From: Miscanthus floridulus | Lineage: Eukaryota; Streptophyta; Magnoliopsida; Poales; Poaceae | Direction of reading: 5' to 3' | DNA length: 64,000 nt | NCBI RefSeq assembly: GCF_019320115.1 | Contig: NC_089591.1 | Coordinates: forward strand, 60,821,907 to 60,885,906 | In this document: piece by piece, positions 11,001 through 20,705 of the stretch | Layout: each line of letters starts with the position of its first letter | How positions within the stretch are numbered: position 1 is the stretch's first letter | Notes under the pieces: generated by a model | Told to the model about the DNA's origin: nothing | Database searches by the model: none | The model's input: the letters and a program-made list of their open reading frames with translations, nothing else | Position numbers and translations under genes: made by a program

Positions 11001-11585
11001 TTGCTCGGCACACCCCACCCCCATGACCCTGGGGCCTCCAAGATGTAGCGCCTAGTGAAGGCCGGCAAGGGGGCGGTGGCGTCATTCTTGACATAGAACC
11101 ATTGCAAATGCCACCCCTTGTTGGAGGTGGTCAGACGCATTAGTGGGTATGCCCCCACCTAGGTGTTGCAGAGGTGGATACTGGCACACCCCACCGATGC
11201 ATGTAGATCTTGCTTCCCGACCTGCCTCTTCATGAGATTGACGGCGAACAGATACCGCCACAGGTCAAAGTGGGGACTGATCCCCAAGAACCCCTCGCAT
11301 AGGGCGACGAATGCCGCAATGTGCTAGATTCCATTGGGGGTAAGGTGTTGAAGCTCCACCTGGTAGTAGTCCATCAGTCCTCGAAGGAACTGATGGGCGG
11401 GCGTGGTGAATCCCCGCTCATGGAAGTGAGCGAAAGAAACGATGTACCCTTCAGGTGGCTTCCGGTTCCTCCTCTTCACCGGGCAGCCACCACTCCTCGA
11501 CGGCGGTCAACGGACGAAGGAGGCCTCGGCGGACGAGGCCCTCTAAGTGCTGAGGGGAGATGTTGGATTTGTACCCTGGGCCCAT
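8046..11585 (-). pseudogene. Tat-1 antisense gene, PF04195-like ('putative gypsy type transposon'), four exons
   Basis: The function is unknown. It is encoded opposite to the element's own genes, between pol and the 3' LTR. The start is ATG at 11585 (MGPGYKSN), then the domain core in order: HFHERGFTTPAHQFLRGLMDYY, PHFDLWRYLF and WHLQWFYVKND. Later parts are an Ala/Val/Pro-rich stretch (exon 3) and a charged coiled-coil-like C-terminus ending LPSRK before TAG 8048-8046. Visible introns (minus strand) are 10708-10643 (GTAAGT..CAG), 9927-9854 (GTATGT..TAG) and 9099-9015 (GTATCT..CAG). Exons: 11585-10709, 10642-9928, 9853-9100, 9014-8046. It is broken by frameshifts near 11455 and 9300 and by TAG stops, including CTGG to CTAG at 11159-11162. 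A related copy is in Tat-2 at 27514-60976. Confidence 0.8.
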
Positions 11586-11735
11586 TGCGACGGCAGGAGA
11601 AGCATGGGGAAGAAAGCAACAGCGAGTTTGACGGCGAAAGCAGTATGGGTGCAAGAGGCACAGGCGATTGGCAGGGAGGCTGAGGATGCGAGGGCAAGGA
11701 CGTAAGGTACAGAACCCTAAGGGCAAACCCCGTGG

Positions 11736-11742
11736 TTTTATA
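11736..11742 (-). promoter_or_regulatory. TATA box of the Tat-1 antisense gene
   Basis: TATAAAA on the minus strand, about 150 bp upstream of the ATG at 11585. The Tat-2 copy has TATAAATA at a similar distance. Confidence 0.65.
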
Positions 11743-12321
11743 GGGGCAACGGATGCGAGAACAGTAATGGTCCACCTCAATCTCCGAGCCCGCCACGACA
11801 CACCACCGCGTCACATCACAAGACATGCGCACATGATCTCTATCCCTTCCCGAAAAATTGCACCAGATGGTTCGCCTTCCCCAGGCGTACTAGGACTCTC
11901 TCCCCATCAAGGGGACACCGGTCATAGAGCTTTTCCCTCTAGGCCCACCTAGGGCCCTAGAGCCAAAGGGCTATCCCAACGAAGGATAGGCTCGCAAACT
12001 ACCAGGACTCAAGGACGCAAGCATCACCAGGGCCTTGATCCATAGTTGGGTCCTTGCCAGGCCAGCCCTAAATAAAATCCCCACGAATGGAATACCACGA
12101 TTCTCTTAAAAATATCCAGTTGAACAAAAACCAAGTCTTTTAGCCTTACCCATGAAGGGTCCGATACTACCCCCTAGGCAACTCTACTCGAATCACCTAG
12201 GGGCTTGGGGGCTACACCCATCGGGTGCGCTCGCATGCACCCTCTCTTGAATTAACTCTAATGAAATAAAAAACACCCCTCGGGTGATTATATCTGAATC
12301 ACCTGGGGGCTTGAGGGCTAC
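11743..12321. other. Region between the Tat-1 antisense promoter and the 3' LTR
   Basis: I see no genes. It ends with the PPT-like run CTGGGGGCTTGAGGGCTAC (12303-12321) directly before the LTR. Confidence 0.6.
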
Positions 12322-12436
12322 TGTCGGGGACCTAATACCGGGGTACCCCAGGAGGTGGAACTAATAACCATCGAACGTTAAAAACTCTCGGATGGACAAG
12401 GGCACCACTGCGTTTCTTGCCCGAATGATGGGAGTT

Positions 12437-12750
12437 CGGTTCCGCCTTGCCCGACGCCCGTGGGCCAGCTCCGCCTCGTCCAAGGGTTAAGGACTAGACT
12501 CCACCTCGCTCGATGCTCGTGGGCCAACTCTACCTCACCCGAGGGCTAAGGGCAAGACTCCACCTTGCCCAACGCCTGTGGGCCAGTTGCGCCTTACCTG
12601 AGGGCTAAGGGCTAGACTCCGCCTCGCCCGACCCCTGAGGGCTAGGCTCGGTCTTGCCCTGATAGATAAAGGCTAGGCTCCACCTTCGCTCGACATCCGA
12701 GGATAGACCTCGCCTTGCCCGATGTCCAAGGACTGGTTCTGTCTCGCCTG
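12437..12750 (+). repeat. Minisatellite in the Tat-1 LTR, about 59-60-bp units (two 30-bp halves)
   Basis: Units alternate 'ctccgcctcgcccga' with 'gggctaagggctaga' or 'cgtgggcca'. About four to five imperfect copies decay toward the right. The Tat-2 LTR has a related 30-bp array at 26447-26715. Confidence 0.75.
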
Positions 12751-13439
12751 ATGACCTCTCCCTGCTCCCTCATGATGATAGGTACATTGTAAGACAAGAT
12801 GTTCAGGTCAATCATGGCATCGAGGACCATACCCAACACCTCAGCACGAAAAGTACTGCCAGGGAATGATGGGATAGGTGCTTTAGCCCACTTCGGCATT
12901 GTAGAGTTAGAACAGTATTATAGGCGCCGCCTTCAGCCCTCAGACATGGAACCCAACGTAGACATACGACAACCACTACAGTCTAGGAAAGGACTCGCAC
13001 CCTCCATAATGACTGATGTGCTGTCACCACGCTATGGTTCTCAAGGAGTGGTGCCCGCTCCATGGCCCCTTAGGTCCACCAGATCGAAGCACTTGCTTCA
13101 GCCTCTGGACGCCCTCTCTGATCAGAAGGCCTTGCCCATAGTGCTACTTCAGACTTCGACCCCACATCCCTCTGATAGGGACTCATGGGAACCAGAAGGC
13201 GTGTGGAGCAAGGCTACATAAGGCTCATAAGTCAAAACCACTATACCAGAGTCCATACCCTGCGTGGAGTAGTACTCTATAGCCATCCTAACATTCTATA
13301 GTGGCATCGACAGTATTGTAGGTGCTTACCATTATCTGGTATCCACCGGAATGGACAACAAGGCTTGGTAGATGTGAGCAACAAGGCTCGGTAGCATACG
13401 CACCCTTTCCCTCTCATTTGTAAAGTCGTCCCCTTCATC

Positions 13440-13447
13440 TATAAAAG
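13440..13447 (+). promoter_or_regulatory. LTR TATA box, Tat-1
   Basis: TATAAAAG followed by GGGATGTGC. It lies about 310 bp before the LTR end, a reasonable place for a U3/R border. Confidence 0.65.
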
Positions 13448-13757
13448 GGGATGTGCTTCCTCCAACAAAGGGACCGACTTTTGACGGACAACACACATCA
13501 CACACAGTCAAGCTGCTATCAGGCTCTTGACATCCTTTCAACCCTTCCATTAGAGACCTAGGGACTAGTCCCTCTCTCAACCATTTATACCCCCTACTAA
13601 GAACCATTTTTGGTGCTAATAACACGAGTAGCAATAGACTAGACGTAGGGACATTCAGCTCGAACCAGTATAAATCTTGTGTCCTTTAGCGCACCATCTA
13701 GGCCTAACGTGCATAAATATAAATTTACTTGCCAGGTGCTTGTTCGAAACACTGACA

Positions 13758-15249
13758 CTTATCCACACTCCCCTCACTCTCTTCCTATTTGCATAGCACT
13801 ACTAAACCTTGAAAGCTATATGAAGAGTGGCTCCTCCTTGTAAGCATGAATGAGAGTGAGGGGGGTAGGGGGTATTTATAGCACTTTAGTGTGGGCCCAT
13901 GGATCCATGTGACATGACTTCATAGCCATTGATCCAAACCACCATTACATCAAGGGTTGAGATGTGAGGATGTTGTGTTTGCATGGGAGCATGCAAGATG
14001 TGATGGAGCACAAAAGGGTGGTCGGCTGACCGCGACCCCCCATGACATGTGGGGTCTCCCCTTTGGAGTGGGGCCTCTCCTCTTGATCATGTGTGGGTAT
14101 GAAGTGGTGTGACCATGTGTTGATGTTGGTTTGGTGACATGTGGGCCATCTAATCCATTTGACTTCATCTTCCACCATTGAGAGAAAGCACACTTGTGAT
14201 CCAATGGCTCATGTTGCTTGAGAAGGTATTAGGAGGATCATGGAAGCTTGTGGAAGGGTTGAGAGCCTTTAGAGGCACAATGGGTAGGTCGGCCGACCAT
14301 AGGTGTGTCAGTCAAACCCCCACCCCCTTGTGGGCCCATTGTCTATTTGCTCCATTTTGTCCCTACAAGTAAATACATGGCATGTACAAATGGAACCATG
14401 TTGTTTGTACAAAACTCATTACTACTTTGCTTATTTTCTTCCAAAAAGGATGTTTCGTTGACACTTTTGACTATGTAAATGTGTGGTGAAATTAACATCA
14501 ACAACGATCTTTGTTGGAACTCAAATTTTAGATACTGCCAGAGCTCATTGCAGGCCAAACTTGTATCAAATTTGAATAGCAACTAAAATTAAATAGCAAT
14601 TTCAGAACTTTGAATAGCAATTTCAGAACTGAAATTTTACACCAGAAAACAACCAACTAAAATGCTAGAGTAGAACATTTCCATCTGCTAGCTTCTTTCT
14701 CTATTAGAACTAACATTTTAGAACTCAGCTAGCAATTTGCATCGAATAATAATTTCAACACTGACATTTCAGAACTCATCAGCTAGCCCCTGTCTCTCTG
14801 AGAACTCCAGCTACTGGTATAGCATGTGCAACTCTTTCCACACCTTTGGAGATTTGCAACAATTTGTGATGGACCAACAATGTCAGCTCCATACTGTCTC
14901 TTCTTGTGAGTTCAGCTTACAGTTAGAACCTTACACACTTGAAATGCAAAAAATAGTGGAAAATGAAATAAAATTGGTTCAGTTTGTTCCATTCATCAAG
15001 GACTATCACCTCTGCAATGTCATCATCACTAGTTACAGTCATACACACTTGAAATGCAAAAAATAGTGCAAAATAAAATTAAAATGGTTCAGATTGTTCC
15101 ATTCATCAAGGATTTTGTCAAGGATTGTCACCTTTGCAATGTCATCATCACTAATTGTAACTTTCATAACCTCCAGATTGTTGCTTATTAGATTGAGGTT
15201 CTCGATAACACTTGGTAGTATGCATCTTCCCACTATTGTGCTATCTTAG
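13758..15249. other. Unassigned DNA between Tat-1 and Tat-2
   Basis: There is no credible coding region. A TATAAATA on the minus strand (13880-13873) sits in a promoter-like setting. A 21-bp duplication of AATAGCAATTTCAGAACT starts at 14592 and 14613. A larger tandem duplication lies at 14933-15165. The composition turns AT-rich after about 14340. It may be an older element remnant or the pre-insertion sequence; I cannot assign a family. Confidence 0.4.
14933..15165 (+). repeat. Tandem duplication, about 110-bp unit
   Basis: ACACACTTGAAATGCAAAAA starts at 14933 and 15043. Both copies run through GGTTCAG.TTGTTCCATTCA to CATCATCACTA. The second copy has about 13 bp extra ('gattttgtcaagg'). Confidence 0.85.
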
Positions 15250-15580
15250 TGTCGGTGTTTTTGGACCACCGATGAGTAAATTTGTATTTGCGTGTCTGGC
15301 TCGGATGGTGTGCTCAGAGGACACAAGGGTTTATACTGGTTCAGGTGGAACGTCCCTACATCCAGTTCACTGCTGCTCGTGTTACCGGCACTTGGTTTAC
15401 AGTAGGGGTTACAAATAGGTGAGGGAAGGAGAGGATCCCAAGTATCTGGTGGAAGGAGTGAACGGGTGCTGAGAGCTCGCTTGCCGCTCAGCCGTGTGAT
15501 CATGTCGTGCTCTTGTGTTCCGATCTTTGTGTCGAGATCTCAATCCCCTTCATGGGGCACCCTGCTTTGCCTTTTATAGG

Positions 15581-15588
15581 CAAAAGGA
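15581..15588 (-). promoter_or_regulatory. LTR TATA box, Tat-2
   Basis: TATAAAAG on the minus strand, about 330 bp from the outer LTR end, like the Tat-1 LTR. Confidence 0.65.
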
Positions 15589-15612
15589 AAGCATGGGTTA
15601 CAGAGGAGGAAA

Positions 15613-15617
15613 AAGGA
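15613..15617 (+). repeat. Target-site duplication of L, left copy
   Basis: AAGGA; the right copy is at 26019-26023. Confidence 0.95.
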
Positions 15618-16068
15618 TGTAACACCCCTGGTGTTAAGAGTTTATTTAGCACCGCGATTTAGGCCTAAGAAAAATTTCCGAAACGAGTTTTTTGGGTTTT
15701 TAATTTAAAACGTACTTGCTGCGACAAGTGAATCCCGTGTGACTTAGTTTCGTGGACTCAAATCAACGCTCAAGATAAATTATGCAGTGCGTAGAAATAT
15801 TCAGGAATGTCCGACGACGATTCTAGAGAACGTTTTGTTCGGTTAGAGTAAGCATGAAAATCAACTTTTATAAATAAAATAAAATCCATTAATAAATAAA
15901 ACGATACATATATATAAACTCACGGATTTATTTTGTTAAGCACGAACTGACGAGAAAGAGAGCGCAGCAGCTTCGTTTATTTTTTCAACGTGCACCATAC
16001 TCGCATGAAATCAAACACGCTTTACTGTAGCTGGTCGCGCACGTCGGGACAGCAGCACCTTAGAGGAA

Positions 16069-16117
16069 CACTGTAGCATCGCGGAAAAACACTGTAGCGC
16101 ACAGAAAACACTGTAGC
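16069..16117 (+). repeat. CACTGTAGC cluster in the L 5' LTR
   Basis: CACTGTAGC starts at 16069, 16090 and 16109, separated by A-rich linkers (spacing 21 and 19). A related ACTGTAGC lies just before at 16024. The 3' LTR repeats the cluster at about 22930-23030 with one copy mutated. Confidence 0.8.
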
Positions 16118-16609
16118 ACGAAGAAAAACACGGCTTCCTGCAGACAACCCTGACTTCCATGACCTCGGACAGCTCTTGACTATCTTTAGTATGCACCTGC
16201 AAACTAAGTTATGTCTTTCTGTTATAGTATACTAGTTCAAGCACCAAAGTTTCCCATGAATTAATTAGCTGTCCCCAAAGTCAAGTCTATGACGTGTTCT
16301 TAGGAAAAAAAATGTGATGCATGAGCAGCATGCCACACACATAAGCAAGTGGTGTGGGAGCTGGGGACTATCGATGCAAGCAGTTAGTTGTTCAGCCTAG
16401 CTAGCTTCTCTCACTATCCGACGACGACTACTGTCAGGCAGTCACCATCTGCTGTAATAAGCCTGGTAAAACACGGTAGCTGTAGCAGCATGGAAACACT
16501 GTTCATCCGAAGCATCCCGTCGTTCGCAGCAACGTTTTATTACCTTTAAGCAAGCTAGTTAGCCACTAACCTTACGACGCGTCGCTGTCGCGCCTTCGCG
16601 TCTCCTGTC

Positions 16610-16619
16610 TTTAAAAAGG
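16610..16619 (+). promoter_or_regulatory. Possible L promoter (TATA-like)
   Basis: TTTAAAAAGG lies in a C/G-rich setting, followed by a pyrimidine-rich start-like region (CTCACTTGTTTCTCTCAACTC). This is inference only. Confidence 0.3.
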
Positions 16620-17754
16620 ATACGCCGAGCTGCCGAGCCGTTCCGCTCCGCTGCTCACTTGTTTCTCTCAACTCCAGTTCGTCTGTTCTTGCCCGAGAAA
16701 GCCGCGTCTATCGTTTTCTCCGCAAGCTAAAATCGACCGAGGTAGCTAGCCTCCAAAAATTCCTTCATTCTCCTTCTCCATTATTTTTGACCCAACGGTG
16801 CAGTGTTTGAAAGGAGACCAAGCGAACATTAATTTGTGCATGGCAGCCAGGCATACAGGCTTGACTGACTGAGCTACTTGTCTTGCCCCAAATTTTTGAC
16901 GGCAGCGACTTGTCTTGGCCGAAACTTTTGACGAGAGGGCCAACAGAGAGTTAATACGAGAGATAAATGATGCAAGCGTCCGTGCTAGTGCATGCAGCAG
17001 CCATGCAGAGGGAGAGGACAGTGGCATATGCAAATTGCTTCCTGTCGTGCACGGTGGAGTGCCCCGGTACTATGCGAAGGAGAGGAGACCAATTAGTCTT
17101 GGGTTCGTACATGAAAGCCAGCGCACCAGCAGCATTTTTATAGCACCAGCAGCAAAGCAACACAAGCTGCATTAGGCCATTTCTTCTTCGTCTCCAACCA
17201 CGCCCTGCACCACAGCACGTCATGCTACTGCCACTGCATGCCGGCGCAACCACGCTCCGGTTGCCTCCGCACGCCCACGGCTTAGCGACGTCCACACGTG
17301 ACTCCGTCTCTGCCGACCTGTTGCCCTGGCTAAGCTCCAACTTATCTCTTTCGTCTTTTAAATATCTTGTTTATGCATGTTTTCCTTAGACAAGCATATT
17401 GCAACGATGTATACCATTTAGGTGCGATGGTGGATTAACTGGAATAACCAAAAGAAGGCATGATGGTGACCACACATCGATGGAGGAACGATGAGGGATC
17501 GTGGGATCAACTGGAGTAGCTAAAAGATGATGCTATGGTGATCACATCACGAAGATGGAATGCTAACTTTTGGTTATATTTTACCCAGGAAAGCCCTGGT
17601 GCATAACCTCTACTTTTCTGCAGTTTAAATTATATTTGTGCATTAAGTTTAAGGAGTTGAATGAAACCCACTTGCATATATATCTTTATTCCTATAAGTC
17701 TTACTAGTATGACAGGATCGTGTAGAATGCTATGCACAGGACTCTGGTAGAAGT

Positions 17755-17775
17755 CGAGTGATTGCCTGTCACTCG
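17755..17775 (+). promoter_or_regulatory. LTR hairpin B, L 5' LTR
   Basis: CGAGTGA-ttgcctg-TCACTCG, a perfect 7-bp stem. Relative to E1 and E2, two base pairs are exchanged on both sides (A-T to G-C and G-C to A-T). Confidence 0.78.
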
Positions 17776-18543
17776 CGAGAGATAGGAAATATATTATTGG
17801 ATTACTATCACTTGGAAAATATCAAAATGGTGGAAAGGAAAATGGTGACCGGGCAGGGATATGGTTTGGGTATTGGTGGGTGTAAGAAGTTGTATCGCCG
17901 CGGAGGCGGGTCATAGCTTGGTTACACCGTTTTTCCCTGTCTGGTCAGTTAAGGACCGATCGTTGCATATGACTCTAGGCAGGTCACAGACTTATTATCC
18001 CAAGCACATACTTGTGTATGGGCGCTTGAAAGACTTGTTGCTCTCTTGTCACGGATCCGGCTCTTTCTGGACCGACTGTTAGGGTTTATTTTGGTGGAGG
18101 AGGTCCTTGCACCGCACTAAGTCCGGGACTCAGGCGCGGGGGCTTGGAGTCCCAGTTTGGACGGGGACCTAGACACCCGGGACAGGAGAGTGATGGGTTG
18201 GTCCTGCTTGTGCCTGGGGTACAAGCAGGGCGTGTGTTTTTGGGGTACCCAGCTGGGGGCATTGATTCGCGAATCGCCGGGCTATCCGGTATGGCTTGTC
18301 TACGGTTTAGCATCGTAGTAAGAACTGAAGATGAAAGATGAAAGATGGAAAAGGAAATCTGATTGCTTACCACCTGCTTGAAAGTAGCATAGGTGCTTAC
18401 ATAGAATGGTTAGTTAATGAACCAATGTGGCTTTTATTAAAAATCGAATATAAGGACGCACGCTTAGTAATGCTTCCTGCAAATGCAACCCACAAGCCAG
18501 ATAGCCTTGCATATCCTTGGAGTCTTTTCTTTTCTCCTGTCGG

Positions 18544-18597
18544 GTAAGTCTTGCTGAGTACAATTGAGTACTCAGGGTTTTATTCCCCCTGTTGCAG
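18544..18597 (+). promoter_or_regulatory. LTR hairpin C module, L 5' LTR
   Basis: GTAAGT (18544-18549), then CTGAGTAC-aattga-GTACTCAG (18554-18575), then GGGTTTTATT, a C-rich run and TTGCAG (18597). It lies 510 bp from the LTR end. Confidence 0.75.
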
Positions 18598-19109
18598 GTG
18601 ATAGGTTGATGCTAGAGCTGACCCTTGTGTGTGGGTTCCTCCTGGTGGGCTCAACGAGGATTCCTTTACGTCACGATCGTAGTTTCTATTTATAACTCTC
18701 ACCAAATGTTTTTATAAATGAAAGTTTCATAATCTGTTGTAGTAGTTTATATATCAATACTTCATCATATCATTAAGAGATGTTTATTTCCGCTATAATT
18801 CTGATCACATGTTTAAATTCCACTGTACATTAAATTATTTATAACTCTGATAATATGATTACATTCTGCTGTTATACAATAACTATTATACTCTGATGTT
18901 GTACTAAAAGGGATGTATGAAATGGTTAAGAATGATGTAAGCTTTGTTCTCTCATTTGTGATCCTGATGGCAAAAATGTGGATTTTCGGGTTCTCCCCTG
19001 GGGTGTGCCCGACGGAACCGAGTAATTTAGTGTTCTCCCTTGAGTGCTTAGTGTCTAATAGAAGACAAGCACTCCTGTGAGGCATTAGATTAGGCAGTTC
19101 TACCACAGG

Positions 19110-19121
19110 TGGTATCAGAGC
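19110..19121 (+). other. L primer-binding site
   Basis: TGGTATCAGAGC, two bases after the 5' LTR. This is the standard complement of plant initiator Met-tRNA. Confidence 0.95.
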
Positions 19122-19865
19122 ATAAATGAGGAAATAAAGCTTTCAAAACCTTTTCTAAGCTAAAAATTGACAACCTGTTTTTGCAAAAAGTTAGGACGTT
19201 TACATGCGAAGTTATATAAGTAGCCCTATTACTATGGTTATGTATCCAGGATAGATGGCACTCTGCTGACTTAGATAGGCTTAATCAAGTTTTTTGCAGG
19301 TACACTGACTCGAGCATAGTTCGATAGTATCAACTAGCTACAGGGAGAGAACGTTGTGCCAAAAATATGAGAACGGTTGCCCTATATGCTGGCAACAATG
19401 GAAGGACGTATAGGACGTGCATTCATGCATATCCTATTTGTGCATTGTAGCACTCGTATTGCTTGTAGATACACCCTCCATAGGTGTCACGACTGACTCG
19501 TTCCTATTCCATAGTTAGGTCTACACTGTGGTTTTGTGTTCCGTGTTCACTCGTGGTTTCACGCCTGTCGTGACCCATGTCTCCCCGTACCCCTTTTATA
19601 TGCTCTTGTCGGACCCTTGCCCTACAGTCGTACTAGTTAGTAATGGCCTCGAACGTCGCTCGCCTCAAACACGCAGAATTTGGTCGATTCGTCGTAGTGA
19701 TCTCGCGCGGGAACCCTGGTGAACCGCGCCAGGACCACTGAGCGCTCCGCCTTTATAAGCAGAGCCTGTGTTAGCCTTGGTATCACCACTCGGCGCACTT
19801 TAGCTCATTTAGCTTTTCCTTTGAGCAAGCGTTTCGCTCAGCCTTCCTTGCAACCACCGCCAGAG
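19122..19865. other. L leader between primer site and ORF0
   Basis: I see no gene. In this leader an upstream in-frame Met at 19719 could extend ORF0 by 49 codons. I prefer 19866, because MAG there lies in the same place as MAT in E2. Confidence 0.5.
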
Positions 19866-20705
19866 ATGGCAGGAGCCTGGATTAGTACCTACTGTCTGGA
19901 TGTGGAGGGTTTTCCCAAAATCCTGCATGCCACCCTACAAAAGCTCGAAGTCAAAGATCGTCCAGAGTATGAGGGCCGTGAGTATGAGATGCATGGCACC
20001 GATCGGTGTGAGGTTACCATCTATATTGGGAAGAGTGAAGAGTTCCCCGACATCACTGAAGCCTGGAGTGTGACCGCAACTGGGTGTAGCTTCATTGACA
20101 CCTATCAGGTTGTGGCCCGTAAAGCCTTGCGGTACCTCTGCCAGATCTATGAAGAGCCCATTGCCCGTACCCCCATGCGGTTCTTTCCACCTTTGGACAG
20201 GAATCGGCGGGCATGGAGGGCTCGCATGGAGGCTTTGTAAGGGTGGGATGCGCAAGAGGATAGTCCAACCGTGGTGTCCTTGACCACGTACATGCTTGCT
20301 TTAGATGAGCAGTATGACCGGCAAGCCTTGGAGCTGAGGGCATGCCTTCAGCGTGCCGAGGAAGCCGAGATCTTCAATAGGATGCTCCAGGTGCAGCTTG
20401 CCGAAGTGCATGCCAGCACTGCAGCTGCTGAGAGCCGAGAGGCTACCATGGAGGAAGCTCTAAAGGGGGCTGAAGATCGGCATGTCCATCAGCTACGGGT
20501 GGCCTATCTTGTCACCAGGGCCGAGCGGAGGATGCTGTCTGCTGAAGGGCAGGATGCCCCAATCTTGGAAGGGATCTCTATCCACCCACCAGAGAGAAGA
20601 AGAACCGGTGATGCAGCACCACCAGCACCTCCACCCTCGGAAGTGTTAGAAGTCGAACCCTTGGTTCCTCTCACTCAGCCGTTGCCACGAGAAGATGTAG
20701 ACTAG
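19866..20705 (+). pseudogene. L ORF0 (280 codons with one internal stop)
   Basis: The function is unknown. The N-terminal half (residues 1-124) is compact and mixed and ends in a block containing TYQVVARKALRYLCQIYEEP, then a Pro/Phe run and AWRARMEAL. After one TAA (20238-20240, codon 125; a CAA to TAA change would explain it) the frame resumes with a helix-rich Glu/Ala/Leu stretch likely to form a coiled coil. A Pro-rich, acidic tail ends REDVD. The E2 ORF0 at 42344-43418 has the same plan, including a matching block with the spacing A..AL..L..E....P..W....AL. A single stop in 280 codons, in a young element, argues that the reading frame was kept until recently. Confidence 0.72.

Larger units (their letters stand above)
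7035..13757 (+). mobile_element. Tat-1: Tat-lineage Ty3/gypsy element, 3' part
   Basis: The visible parts are the spacer, an antisense multi-exon gene, a PPT-like run ending GGGCTTGAGGGCTAC, and a 3' LTR opening TGTCGGGGACC. These ends are typical of RIRE2/Tat-type elements of grasses (family knowledge). pol would lie left of E1, outside the window. The predicted target duplication at the right end is CTTAT (13758-13762). Confidence 0.75.
12322..13757 (+). repeat. Tat-1 3' LTR (1436 bp)
   Basis: It opens TGTCGGGGACCTAATACCGG and ends TTCGAAACACTGACA. The near-terminal stretch 'gacgtagggacatt..gaacc.gtataaa.cttgtgtcc' is typical of long grass Ty3 LTRs. A TATA box lies at 13440-13447. Near its start it carries a 59-60-bp repeat array. 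Confidence 0.85.
15250..15617 (-). repeat. Tat-2 3' LTR, distal part
   Basis: It starts TGTCGGTGTTTTTGG (plus strand), the outer end of a minus-strand LTR. A minus-strand TATA box, TATAAAAG, is at 15588-15581. It is broken at 15617 by L; the sequence resumes at 26024 after the duplicated AAGGA. Confidence 0.8.
15618..19107 (+). repeat. L 5' LTR (3490 bp)
   Basis: It opens TGTAACACCCCTGGTGTTA and ends TTCTACCACA. It contains a CACTGTAGC cluster, a GC-richer block, a TATA-like site near 16611 and hairpins B and C. Confidence 0.93.

Noticed and set aside
16024..16140. CRISPR-like short spaced repeats
   Set aside because: A 9-bp motif with A-rich linkers in a plant LTR; no leader, no cas genes, wrong organism type.
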